A DNA stretch of 9,450 nucleotides, from NCBI GenBank assembly GCA_937859005.1, contig CALLYR010000391.1:1-9450 (forward strand). The letters are read 5' to 3'. The translations under genes were made by a program, and so were the position numbers. The notes under the pieces are model-generated. The model was not told the DNA's origin. It did no database searches and saw only the letters and a program-made list of their open reading frames with translations. This DNA is from an uncultured Paracoccus sp. (GTDB lineage: Bacteria; Pseudomonadota; Alphaproteobacteria; Rhodobacterales; Rhodobacteraceae). Below, one piece after another: positions 1-7,600 of the stretch; the stretch's first letter is position 1, and every line of letters starts with the position of its first letter.

Positions 1-1
1 C

Positions 2-229
2 CGGCCGCTGACGGTCGAGGGCTGGCAGGTCTGGGACCTGACCCAGCGCCTTGGCGGCCAGCTGCGCATCGCACCGGGGGCCGTCATCGGATGGGACATG
101 GGCGCCGCGCTTTCACTGGCAGAGGCGCTGGGCGTCAACGCCCTGATCGCCGCGGAACTGCTGCCTGAGGTCGAGGCGGTGATGGTGCGCAAACTGAACG
201 AGCAGATGGAAGGACGCCGGAATGGCTGA
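2..229 (+). CDS. Small pre-tape-measure protein, 3' end only (function unknown)
   Basis: An open frame enters from the left edge and ends at TGA 227-229, giving the last 75 residues of a protein whose start lies outside the window. The visible part contains a WQVWDLTQRLGG segment, a glycine-rich turn (APGAVIGWDMGAA), an alanine/leucine-rich helical stretch and a charged C-terminus ending EGRRNG. No catalytic motif or membrane segment is visible. It overlaps the tape measure start by 8 nt, so the two are probably translationally coupled. Tail assembly chaperones usually sit immediately upstream of tape measures, so a chaperone or tail-completion role is possible from position alone. It does not resemble the RcGTA-type chaperone family (TIGR02216) as I remember it. 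The coding call rests on the open frame, G/C-rich third positions and the overlap. The function is not recognised. Confidence 0.7.
   Translation, partial: RPLTVEGWQVWDLTQRLGGQLRIAPGAVIGWDMGAALSLAEALGVNALIAAELLPEVEAVMVRKLNEQMEGRRNG
210..214 (+). promoter_or_regulatory. Ribosome binding site of the tape measure gene
   Basis: AAGGA lies 7 nt before ATG 222, inside the end of the upstream gene. It supports 222 as the tape-measure start even though that start overlaps the upstream stop at 227-229. Confidence 0.65.
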
Positions 230-2015
230 GAAGAAGGTCTCCGTCCGCCTCGTGGCGGAGGGCGGACGACGGGTGCGCGCCGAGCTGGAAGGCGTCGGCG
301 AAGCCGGGGCACGCGGCTTCGGCCGCCTGTCGCGCGAGATGGAACTGGCCAACACCCGGCTGGCCGCTTTCGCACGCCGGGCGGGGCTTGCCCTCGGGGC
401 CGCCGCTGCCGCCGCTACTGCCTCGCTTGGGCTGATCGTCCGCTCTACAGCCGAGAGCGCGGCGCAAATCCGGCAGTTCGCGCAGGTCGCCAATGCCACG
501 CCCGAAGCCCTGCAGCGCTGGTCGGCCGGGGTGCGCACCGTTGGCATCGAACAGGAGAAACTGGCCGACATCCTCAAGGACGTGAACGACCGAGTGGGGG
601 ATTTCCTCCAGACCGGCGGCGGGCCGATGGCGGATTTCTTCGAGAATGTCGCGCCGCGTGTCGGTGTCACTGCCGACCAGTTCGCGCGCCTTTCGGGGCC
701 GGAGGCGCTGCAGCTTTACGTCGACACCCTCGAACGCGCCGGTCTCAGCCAGCAGGAAATGACCTTCTATCTCGAGGCCATGGCCTCGGACGCCACGCGC
801 TTGATCCCCCTCCTGCGGAACGGCGGGGCCGAGATGGCGCGGCTTGGCGACCAGGCCTCGGACCTTGGCGCAGTGCTGGACAGCGATGCGCTGGAAGCGC
901 TGCGCAGCACACAACTGGCGCTGGGCACTGTGTCCCTCGTGTTCGATGGCCTCCGGAACCGGATCGCCGTCGCCGTGGCCCCGACCATCGAGGCGCTGGC
1001 CAATGCCTTCGTGGCGCTGGCCTCCGATGGCGGCATCCTGCGCTCGGCCATCGACACGCTGATCGGCAACCTTGGAAGGCTGGCGTCCTATGCCGCCACC
1101 TTCGCGGCCGTCATGGCCGGGCGATGGGTTGCGGGCATGGCGGCGGCGGCCCTGTCGGTGCGTGGTCTTGCGACGGCACTCGTATTCCTCCGCGGCGCCC
1201 TGATCCGCACCGGCATCGGCGCGCTGATCGTTGGCGCCGGGGAACTGGTCTATCAGTTCTCGCAGCTGGTCACTCGCGTCGGCGGCGTGGGTGAGGCGTT
1301 TCGCCTGCTGGGCAATCTGGCCCGCGAGGTCTGGTCCCGTATCGGGCTGTCGCTGGACGCGGCGCTGGCGCGGATGGAGGCTGGATGGGAGGGCCTGAAG
1401 GCGGCCGGTCTCTCGGCCCTCGAGGGCACCATCGCAGGCGTCGTCAGCTTCGGTGACCGGACGGCCGCGATCTTCCAGGGGGCCTATGATGCGGCCGTGG
1501 CGATCTGGGGCAGCCTGCCCGGTGCCATCGGCGATTTCGCCTTCCAGGCCGCGAACGGGCTGATCTCGGGCGTCGAGGCGATGCTGAACGGCGTCGTCAC
1601 CCGCATCAACAGCTTCATCGAGACGCTGAACGCGGCCCTTGCGCTGCTGCCAGAGTGGGCGACAGGCGAAGGCGGGGTGCGGATCGGCATCCTCGATCCG
1701 GTGGAACTCGGCCGCATCGGCAATCCATTCGAAGGCGCTGCGACCGCAGCCGGTGCCGCAGCCGCCGATGCCTTCTCGGCCGCGCTGTCGCGTACCTACC
1801 TCAAGCCTCCCGACCTTGGCCTCGGCGCGATGGCCGACGATGCCCGCGCCCGAGCCGATGGCTATCGCGAGGCGGCCGGAATGCTCGCCGATGCCGCGGG
1901 TCGGCCCCTGGCCAGCTGGCAGGCGCTGAAGGATGCCGTCACCGGCACGGGGCGGAAGCCGAAACCGCACTCACCGATGCAACCGCCTCGGCCGATGCTC
2001 TCACGGCCGGGCTGA
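222..2015 (+). CDS. Phage tail tape measure protein, N-terminal part (frame broken near 1950)
   Basis: Tape measure proteins run through the tail tube, set its length during assembly and leave with the DNA at infection. This frame reads 597 codons, but only the first ~577 look genuine. After the GGGG run at 1949-1952 the residues turn into a proline/arginine/lysine-rich tail (RKPKPHSPMQPPRP) unlike the rest, while a -1 frame continues with typical tape-measure sequence to 2683. Visible features: a basic N-terminus (AEKKVSVRLVAEGG), an Ala-rich hydrophobic segment at about residues 50-70, a block often seen in phage tape measures at about 93-202 (TPEALQRW to LLRNGG), a long hydrophobic stretch at about 288-345 that could cross a membrane, then Ala-rich helical sequence. 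Rejoined with the 3' piece the protein is about 820 aa. The start is set by AAGGA at 210-214. Either the gene is damaged or miscalled by one base, or it is expressed by -1 frameshifting. Confidence 0.9.
   Translation: MAEKKVSVRLVAEGGRRVRAELEGVGEAGARGFGRLSREMELANTRLAAFARRAGLALGAAAAAATASLGLIVRSTAESAAQIRQFAQVANATPEALQRWSAGVRTVGIEQEKLADILKDVNDRVGDFLQTGGGPMADFFENVAPRVGVTADQFARLSGPEALQLYVDTLERAGLSQQEMTFYLEAMASDATRLIPLLRNGGAEMARLGDQASDLGAVLDSDALEALRSTQLALGTVSLVFDGLRNRIAVAVAPTIEALANAFVALASDGGILRSAIDTLIGNLGRLASYAATFAAVMAGRWVAGMAAAALSVRGLATALVFLRGALIRTGIGALIVGAGELVYQFSQLVTRVGGVGEAFRLLGNLAREVWSRIGLSLDAALARMEAGWEGLKAAGLSALEGTIAGVVSFGDRTAAIFQGAYDAAVAIWGSLPGAIGDFAFQAANGLISGVEAMLNGVVTRINSFIETLNAALALLPEWATGEGGVRIGILDPVELGRIGNPFEGAATAAGAAAADAFSAALSRTYLKPPDLGLGAMADDARARADGYREAAGMLADAAGRPLASWQALKDAVTGTGRKPKPHSPMQPPRPMLSRPG
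1949..1952 (+). other. Frame-break point in the tape measure gene (GGGG run)
   Basis: In the upstream frame the codons are acg (1947-1949), ggg (1950-1952), cgg. A slip of -1 at the G run, or one extra G, makes the next codons gcg gaa gcc gaa acc, reading T-G-A-E-A-E-T-A-L-T-D. This joins the two halves in a sequence of uniform character. The local sequence is not a canonical X XXY YYZ slippery heptamer, but GGG can re-pair on GGG one base back. A one-base deletion or a homopolymer sequencing error is the simplest explanation. Confidence 0.75.
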
Positions 2016-2683
2016 ACGACACGGCGACCGCCGCCGATGGCACTGGCGGTGCTGCGCGCGACGCCGGAGCTGCGGCGACCGAAGGCGCGGATACAGCGCT
2101 GACAGGATGGCGTGCCGTCACGGCCGCACTCGCCGACTACGCCGCAAAGGCGCGCGACATCGGCGGGGACATTGGCAGCGCGCTGGTGGGCGCGTTCCAG
2201 AGCGCCGAGAACGCCATCGGTGACTTCGTGAACACCGGCAAGCTCGACTTCCGCGATCTGGTCACGTCAATGATCGCCGATCTCGCCAAGCTCGCCGCCC
2301 GTCGTTTCATCCTCGGCCCCATCGCCAATGCCCTTTCCGGCGCGCTGGGCGGGGCGGGTGGGATTTTCGCGAACATCCTTCATGCGGGCGGGACGGTCGG
2401 CGCCCCAGGTCCCGGCCGGATGGTCCCGGCCTTGGCCTTTGCCGGTGCCCCGCGCATGCACAGTGGTGGCTGGGCCGGGCTGCGGCCCGACGAGGTGCCC
2501 GCAATCCTACAGCGCGGCGAGCGGGTTCTCTCGCGCCAGGAGGCGGCAGGGTACGGCCAGGCGGGCGCGTCCACCGTCAATGTCACGATCAACGCGAGAG
2601 ATACCGAGAGCTTCCGCCAATCCCGCACGCAGGTCGCAAGCGACATCGCCCGCGCCGTGTCGCTTGGGCGGCGCGGCATGTGA
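1952..2683 (+). CDS. Phage tail tape measure protein, C-terminal part (-1 frame, no start codon of its own)
   Basis: These 243 residues continue the tape measure. They open with an Ala/Thr/Asp-rich helical region (AEAETALTDATASADALTAG). A segment like the C-terminal domain of lambda-type tape measures (TIGR01541-like) follows: GWRAVTAALADYAAKARDIG, then NTGKLDFRDLVTSMIADLAK starting at 2231. Next is a Gly-rich stretch (ALGGAGGIFANILHAGGTVG) and a typical C-terminus ending DIARAVSLGRRGM. The first in-frame ATG after the junction is near 2270, inside the conserved domain, and the open frame upstream of 1952 reads as arginine-rich shadow sequence. An independent gene is therefore unlikely; this is the second half of the gene starting at 222. 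The stop at 2681-2683 overlaps the ribosome binding site of the next gene. If the break is real and not bypassed, the cell would make a truncated tape measure and probably no functional tails. Confidence 0.85.
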   Translation, partial: AEAETALTDATASADALTAGLNDTATAADGTGGAARDAGAAATEGADTALTGWRAVTAALADYAAKARDIGGDIGSALVGAFQSAENAIGDFVNTGKLDFRDLVTSMIADLAKLAARRFILGPIANALSGALGGAGGIFANILHAGGTVGAPGPGRMVPALAFAGAPRMHSGGWAGLRPDEVPAILQRGERVLSRQEAAGYGQAGASTVNVTINARDTESFRQSRTQVASDIARAVSLGRRGM

Positions 2684-2686
2684 GGA
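2682..2686 (+). promoter_or_regulatory. Ribosome binding site of the DUF2460 gene
   Basis: GAGGA lies 6 nt before ATG 2693 and overlaps the tape-measure stop codon (TGA 2681-2683). Translation of the distal tail gene is therefore probably coupled to arrival of ribosomes in the -1 frame of the tape measure. Confidence 0.7.
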
Positions 2687-2692
2687 CCAGCA

Positions 2693-3319
2693 ATGGCATT
2701 TCACGAGGTCCGCTTTCCGGACAACATCAGCCGCGGGGCGCGGGGCGGCCCCGAACGGCGCACCCAGATCGTCGAATTGGCAAGCGGGGCCGAAGAGCGC
2801 AACGCCAGCTGGGCCAACAGCCGCCGCCGCTACGACGTCGCCTACGGCATCCGCCGCGCCGACGATCTGGCGGCGGTGGTCGCTTTCTTCGAAGCCCGCA
2901 ACGGCCGTCTGCATGGCTTCCGGTTCAAGGACTGGGCGGACTTCAAGTCCTGCCTGCCGTCGCAGACGCCGGGTCCGACCGATCAACCCATCGGCACCGG
3001 CAACGGATCGGCGAATCTGTTTCAGCTGACCAAGCGCTACAGCTCCGGCGCACAGTCCTGGACGCGCATGATTACCAAACCCGTCGTCGGGACCGTCACC
3101 ATCGCCCTGAACGGCGCGCCCCAAGCCTCTGGCTGGTCGGTCTCCACGACCTCCGGCCTCGTCACCTTCACCACCGCCCCGGCCGAGGGCGTGGCCATCA
3201 CCGCAGGCTTCGAATTCGACGTCCCTATCCGCTTCGACACCGACGCCCTCGACGTCACCCTCGACCTCGAACGCTTGGGCTCGATCACCTCGATCCCTCT
3301 CGTGGAAATCCGCACATGA
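2693..3319 (+). CDS. DUF2460 / TIGR02217 family distal tail protein (RcGTA g12-like)
   Basis: The 208-aa product matches the DUF2460 family in length and landmarks. The N-terminus is MAFHEVRFPDNISRGARGGP. A WANSRRRYDVAYGIR segment follows at about 40-54. VVAFFEARNGRLHGFRFKDW lies at about 62-81, and the closing block is FEFDVPIRFDTDALDVTLDL at about 173-192. In RcGTA the homologue forms the distal tail ring that joins the tube to the tip, and the same structural role is inferred here. The protein looks beta-rich and lacks a signal peptide or membrane segment, as expected for a virion part. The start follows GAGGA at 2682-2686. Its stop overlaps the next start as ATGA. Family assignment is strong; the exact role comes from the RcGTA comparison. 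Confidence 0.95.
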   Translation: MAFHEVRFPDNISRGARGGPERRTQIVELASGAEERNASWANSRRRYDVAYGIRRADDLAAVVAFFEARNGRLHGFRFKDWADFKSCLPSQTPGPTDQPIGTGNGSANLFQLTKRYSSGAQSWTRMITKPVVGTVTIALNGAPQASGWSVSTTSGLVTFTTAPAEGVAITAGFEFDVPIRFDTDALDVTLDLERLGSITSIPLVEIRT

Positions 3320-4200
3320 AGTCCCTGAACCCAGCTTTGCAGGCCCATCTCGACGAGGGCACGACGACGCTTGCATGGTGCTGGCGGATCGCCCGGGCCG
3401 ATGGCGTGACCTTCGGCTTTACCGACCACGACCAGACGCTGTCGTTCGATGGCACGGAGTTCGAACCGGAAAGCGGGCTGACGGCGTCAGAGGTTCGCTC
3501 CGGCTCCGACCTCTCGGTGGACGCGCAGGACGCCCAAGGCGTGCTCTCCTCCGACCGCATAACCGAGACTGACATCCTCGACGGCCGCTGGGACAATGCG
3601 GCGGTCGAGGTCTGGCGGGGGAACTGGGCAAACCCGGCGCAGCGCGTGCTGTTGCCGCGCGGCGCCATCGGCCAGATAAGGCGCGGGCGGCTGGCCTTTG
3701 TGGCCGAAGTGCGCAGCCTCGCACATGTCCTCGGCCAGACGGTCGGGCGGACGTTTCAGGCCAGTTGCGACGCCGCGCTGGGCGATGCGCGCTGCGGCGT
3801 GAACCTCGACGCCCCAGCCTTCAAGGGGACCGGCGCGGTCATCGATGTGCTGCGCGACCGGGCGTTCACGGTATCCGGCCTCAGCACATTCGCGGCGGGC
3901 TGGTTTGCCTTCGGCCTCGTCGAATGGTCGACCGGCGCAAATGCCGGGCGGCGGGTAGAGGTGCTGTTGCATGACCTCGTCGATGGCGTCGCCATCCTGA
4001 CACTTTTGGAAGCGCCGGTGCGACCGGTCGCGGCGACAGACGCCTTCGTGGTCCGTGCGGGCTGCGACAAGCGGATCGCGACCTGCGGGACGAAGTTCGC
4101 CAATGTCGCGAACTTTCGGGGCTTCCCGCACATCCCCGGACAGGATGCAGTCCTGCGCTACGCCACCAAGGACGGCGGCCACGAGGGGGCAGTGCTGTGA
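3316..4200 (+). CDS. DUF2163 / TIGR02218 family tail hub protein (RcGTA g13-like)
   Basis: The 294-aa product is a DUF2163 protein with a C-terminal BR0599-type region. Landmarks are LAWCWRIARADGVTFGFTDH (about 19-38), the DGTEFEPESGLTASE segment (about 45-59) and the closing FRGFPHIPGQD (about 267-277). In RcGTA the homologue is the hub at the tail tip, between distal tail protein and megatron. Four cysteines sit as two pairs, C151-x8-C160 and C250-x6-C257, in the C-terminal half. Lambda gpL, a functional counterpart, carries a C-terminal iron-sulfur cluster, so a metal site is a reasonable inference, not something the sequence proves. The ATG overlaps the previous stop by 4 nt and has only a weak GGAA (3304-3307) upstream, so coupling is likely. 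The stop overlaps the next start. Confidence 0.95.
   Translation: MKSLNPALQAHLDEGTTTLAWCWRIARADGVTFGFTDHDQTLSFDGTEFEPESGLTASEVRSGSDLSVDAQDAQGVLSSDRITETDILDGRWDNAAVEVWRGNWANPAQRVLLPRGAIGQIRRGRLAFVAEVRSLAHVLGQTVGRTFQASCDAALGDARCGVNLDAPAFKGTGAVIDVLRDRAFTVSGLSTFAAGWFAFGLVEWSTGANAGRRVEVLLHDLVDGVAILTLLEAPVRPVAATDAFVVRAGCDKRIATCGTKFANVANFRGFPHIPGQDAVLRYATKDGGHEGAVL
4183..4189 (+). promoter_or_regulatory. Ribosome binding site that supports the GTG start of the tail peptidase
   Basis: GAGGGGG lies 7 nt before GTG 4197, and the GTG overlaps the hub stop as GTGA. The purine run favours this GTG over later in-frame codons, because starting later would trim the helix before the catalytic cysteine. Confidence 0.6.
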
Positions 4201-4643
4201 CCCTGTCAGTTCCGGCCGCTGATCCCGCCCTTGTCATCGCCGCTGCCCGATCCTGGCTCGGCACGCCCTATCACGACCAGGCCAGCTTGCGCGGGGTCGG
4301 CTGCGACTGCCTCGGCCTTGCGCGCGGCGTCTGGCGCGAGGTGGTGGGGCCTGAGCCTTTCCCGATCCCGCCCTACAGCCGCGATTGGGGCGAGACCGGC
4401 CCACGCGAGGTTCTTGCAGAGGGGGCGCGGGCGATGATGCCGGAGATCGCACCCGCAGATGCGCCGCCTAGCGCACTGATCCTGTTCCGCATGATGCCCC
4501 GCGCCATCGCCAAGCATGTGGGCATTCTGACCGGCCCGGACACCTTCCTCCACGCCTATGAACGCCTCGGCGTGATCGAGGAACCACTGACACCGACATG
4601 GCGGCGGCGTATCGCCTTCGCCTTCCTGTTTCCCGCACGCTGA
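4197..4643 (+). CDS. NlpC/P60 family phage tail peptidase (TIGR02219, RcGTA g14-like)
   Basis: The 148-aa product is a compact NlpC/P60 papain-fold enzyme of the phage/GTA tail type, predicted to cut peptidoglycan cross-bridges during genome entry. The N-terminal helix AARSWLGTPYHDQA (about 16-29) precedes the active-site block GVGCDCLGLARGVW. C38 of DCLG is the expected nucleophile, with another cysteine two residues before it (C36). H107 in AKHVGIL is the expected catalytic histidine, and H119 in FLHAYE fits the third polar residue. No signal peptide is present, which suits delivery by the tail rather than secretion. The start is GTG, overlapping the hub stop. The gene ends 9 nt before the megatron gene and lies in the same reading frame as it. 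All expected catalytic positions are intact. Confidence 0.95.
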   Translation: MTLSVPAADPALVIAAARSWLGTPYHDQASLRGVGCDCLGLARGVWREVVGPEPFPIPPYSRDWGETGPREVLAEGARAMMPEIAPADAPPSALILFRMMPRAIAKHVGILTGPDTFLHAYERLGVIEEPLTPTWRRRIAFAFLFPAR

Positions 4644-4652
4644 GATTTTCCC

Positions 4653-7600
4653 ATGGCCACGCTCGTCCTCGGCGCTGTCGGTTCCGCCATCGGCGGGGCC
4701 TTTGGCGGTGCGATCCTCGGCTTTTCCGGGGCCGCCATCGGTGGCTTCATCGGCTCGACCATTGGGTCGGTCGTGGACAGCTGGATCGTATCGTCGCTGG
4801 CCCCCGCGCAGAAGATCGAAGGCCAGCGCCTCGACAGCCTGCGCATCACTTCCGCGACCGAAGGGGCGATCATTCCACGGCTTTACGGCCGCATGCGCAT
4901 CGGCGGCAACATCATCTGGGCGACCGATTTCCGCGAGGAGACCAAAACCACGACGCAGGGCGGCGGCAAGGGCGGCGGCGGTGGCCGGGTCCAGACGACC
5001 GAATACCACTACTATGCCAGCTTCGCGGTCGCCCTGTGCGAAGGCCCGATCACCGGCATCGGCCGCATCTGGGCCGATGGCAAGCCGCTCGACATGACCG
5101 GCATCACCTGGCGCTGGTATCCCGGGAACGAGGCGCAGGCGGCCGATCCGTACATCGCGGCCAAGATGGGCGCTGCCAACACCCCGGCCTATCGCGGCAC
5201 AGCCTATGTCGTCTTCGAGGAACTGCCGCTTGCGAGCTACGGCAACCGCCTGCCGCAGCTTTCGTTCGAGGTCTTTCGCCCACTTGCCGACCCCGACACC
5301 GCCGAGGGGCTGGTGAAGGCCGTGACCATGATCCCCGCCTCGGGCGAGTTCACTTATGCGACGGAGGCTGTGCGCAAGACAGTCGGCGCCACGACTACGG
5401 TCTTCGGCCAGACCACTGGCGGGACGACATCGGCCGAGAACCTGAATGCGCTGCCGGATGAGGCCGACATCGTCGTGGCGCTGGACCGCCTGCAGTCCAT
5501 GGCCCCGGCCGTCGAGAGCGTCAGCCTCGTCGTCGCCTGGTTCGGCAACGACCTGCGCGCGGGCAACTGCACGGTCAAGCCCGGCGTCGAAGTGGCGGCC
5601 AAGGTTACCAGCCCGAAGGTTTGGTCCGTGAATGGCGTTGCGCGGGCCAACGCGCATCTGGTCAGCCGTGATGTCGAGGATCGCCCGGTCTATGGCGGCA
5701 CGCCTGCGGATTTCGCGGTGGTGCAGGCGATCCGCGAGATGAAGGCGCGCGGGCTACGCGTCACCTTCTATCCCTTCCTGCTGATGGACGTCCCGCCCGG
5801 CAATACCCTGCCGAACCCCTACAGCGCCAACGCCGCCACGCCGGGCCAGCCCAGCTTCCCCTGGCGGGGCAGGATCACCTGCTCCCCTGCGCCGGGATAT
5901 ACGGGAACCGCGGACAAGACCGCCGCTGCGGCGACGCAAGTCTCCAGCTTCTTCGGCGCGGCCACCCCGGCGCAGTTCGCCGTATCGGGCGACACTGTCA
6001 GTTGGACCGGCCCCGCGGGTGACTGGGGCCTGCGCCGGATGATCCTGCACTACGCCCATCTCTGCGCGGTCGCGGGTGGGGTCGATGCCTTCCTGATCGG
6101 CTCGGAGATGCGCGGCCTGACCACCATTCGCTCCAGCGCCAGTGCCTATCCCGCCGTGACCGCCTTCAAGGCGCTGGCGGCAGACGTGAAGACGATCCTC
6201 GGACCGGGCACCAGGGTGGGCTACGCTTCCGACTGGTCGGAGTATTTCGGCCACCAGCCCGGCGACGGCAGTGGCGATGTGTTCTTCCATCTCGACCCGC
6301 TCTGGTCGGATGCCAACATCGATTTCATTGGCATCGATAACTACATGCCCCTCTCTGACTGGAGGGATGGCTTCGACCATGCCGATGCGCTGGAAGGCTG
6401 GTCTGCGATCCATGACCGCGGCTACCTGCAGGCCAACATCGCGGGCGGCGAAGGCTTCGACTGGTTCTATGCCTCGGCAGCCAACCGGTCGGCACAGATC
6501 CGCACGCCCATCACGGACGGGGCCGCAGGCAAGCCGTGGGTGTTCCGGTACAAGGATCTGCGCGCCTGGTGGTCGAACACGCATTTCAACCGGCCGGGCG
6601 GTGTGGAGAGCGGCACGCCCACGGCATGGGTGCCGCAATCGAAGCCCGTCTGGTTCACCGAACTCGGCTGCCCCGCCATCGACCGGGGCACGAACCAACC
6701 CAACGTCTTCTTCGACCCGAAGTCCTCGGAAAGCTTCACCCCATACTTCTCGCGCGGCTGGCGCGACGATGCGATCCAGCGCGCCTATCTCGAGGCGAGC
6801 TATCTCTGGTGGGGTCAGGGCACGAACAACCCGACGTCGTCCGTCTACGGCGGCCGGATGGTCCACGTGCCGGAATGCGCCGCCTGGACCTGGGACGCGC
6901 GGCCCTATCCGTTCTTCCCCGAGCTGACCGGGGTCTGGACGGACGGCCCCAACTGGCGGCTTGGCCACTGGCTGACCGGGCGGCTGGGTGCGGTGTCCCT
7001 CGCCGCCCTCGTGCGCCACCTCTGCCTGCGCGCCGGGCTCGATGAGGCGTTGATCGACGTGTCGGGTCTCTGGGGCGCGGTCGAGGGCTATGTCATCGGC
7101 GCGCTGGAAAGCCCCCGGTCATCGATTTCCACGCTGGCCCGCCACTTCGGCTTCGATGCCATCGAGACCGAAGGCGTGATTCGCTTCGTCATGCGCGGGC
7201 AATCGTCCAACCTCACCCTTGCAGTGGATGATATGGTCTCCACCCGCGAGGGCGAGGCCTTCGAACTGACCCGCGGCCAGGAGACCGAACTGCCACAGGC
7301 GCTGAAGTGGCAGGTCGCGCGGGCGGACGAGGATTACGACGCGGCCCTCGTCGAAGCGCGCCGCATCACCGTCGACACGACGCGCATCGCCTCGGAGTCC
7401 TTCCCGATGGCCGTGCCGCCCGAGGAGGCCGAACGTCGCTGCCGCCGCGCGCTGATGGAAGCCTGGATCGGCCGCGAGAGCGCAACCTTCCGCCTGCCGC
7501 CCTCGCGTCTTGCCCTCGATCCGGCCGACGTGATCCGGCTCGCGCATGACGGCCGGGAGGTCGAGTTCCGCCTCGTTTCCGTCGCCGATGCTGAAGCGCG

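Noticed and set aside
1655..1951. Upstream part of the +2 frame, as if a separate gene started at ATG 1655
   Set aside because: The residues before the junction (GDRRRRGADRHPRSGG) are arginine-rich shadow of the genuine tape-measure frame. Only the part from about 1952 reads as real protein.
135..1970. Minus-strand open frame of 611 codons opposite the tape measure gene
   Set aside because: It is rich in Arg, Gly, His and Gln, with no recognisable domain, and it mirrors the G/C-rich third positions of the + strand gene. Long antisense frames are expected at this GC content.
2027..2050. Hairpin ACCGCC/GGCGGT with a 12-nt loop
   Set aside because: It lies inside coding sequence about 75 nt past the frame-break point and has no T-run, so it is neither a terminator nor a well-placed frameshift stimulator.
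2680..3315. Extension of the hub protein frame upstream of ATG 3316
   Set aside because: That stretch is Arg/Pro/His-rich shadow of the DUF2460 gene. The hub family begins at MKSLNPALQAHLDEG, and its ATG overlaps the previous stop in the usual ATGA way.
4206..5657. Minus-strand open frame of 483 codons opposite the peptidase and megatron genes
   Set aside because: It has shadow composition, spans a gene boundary on the other strand, and lies opposite two strongly supported conserved proteins.
5754..7019. Minus-strand open frame of 421 codons inside the megatron gene
   Set aside because: It lies wholly opposite the conserved TIM-barrel coding region, with shadow-like composition and no domain.
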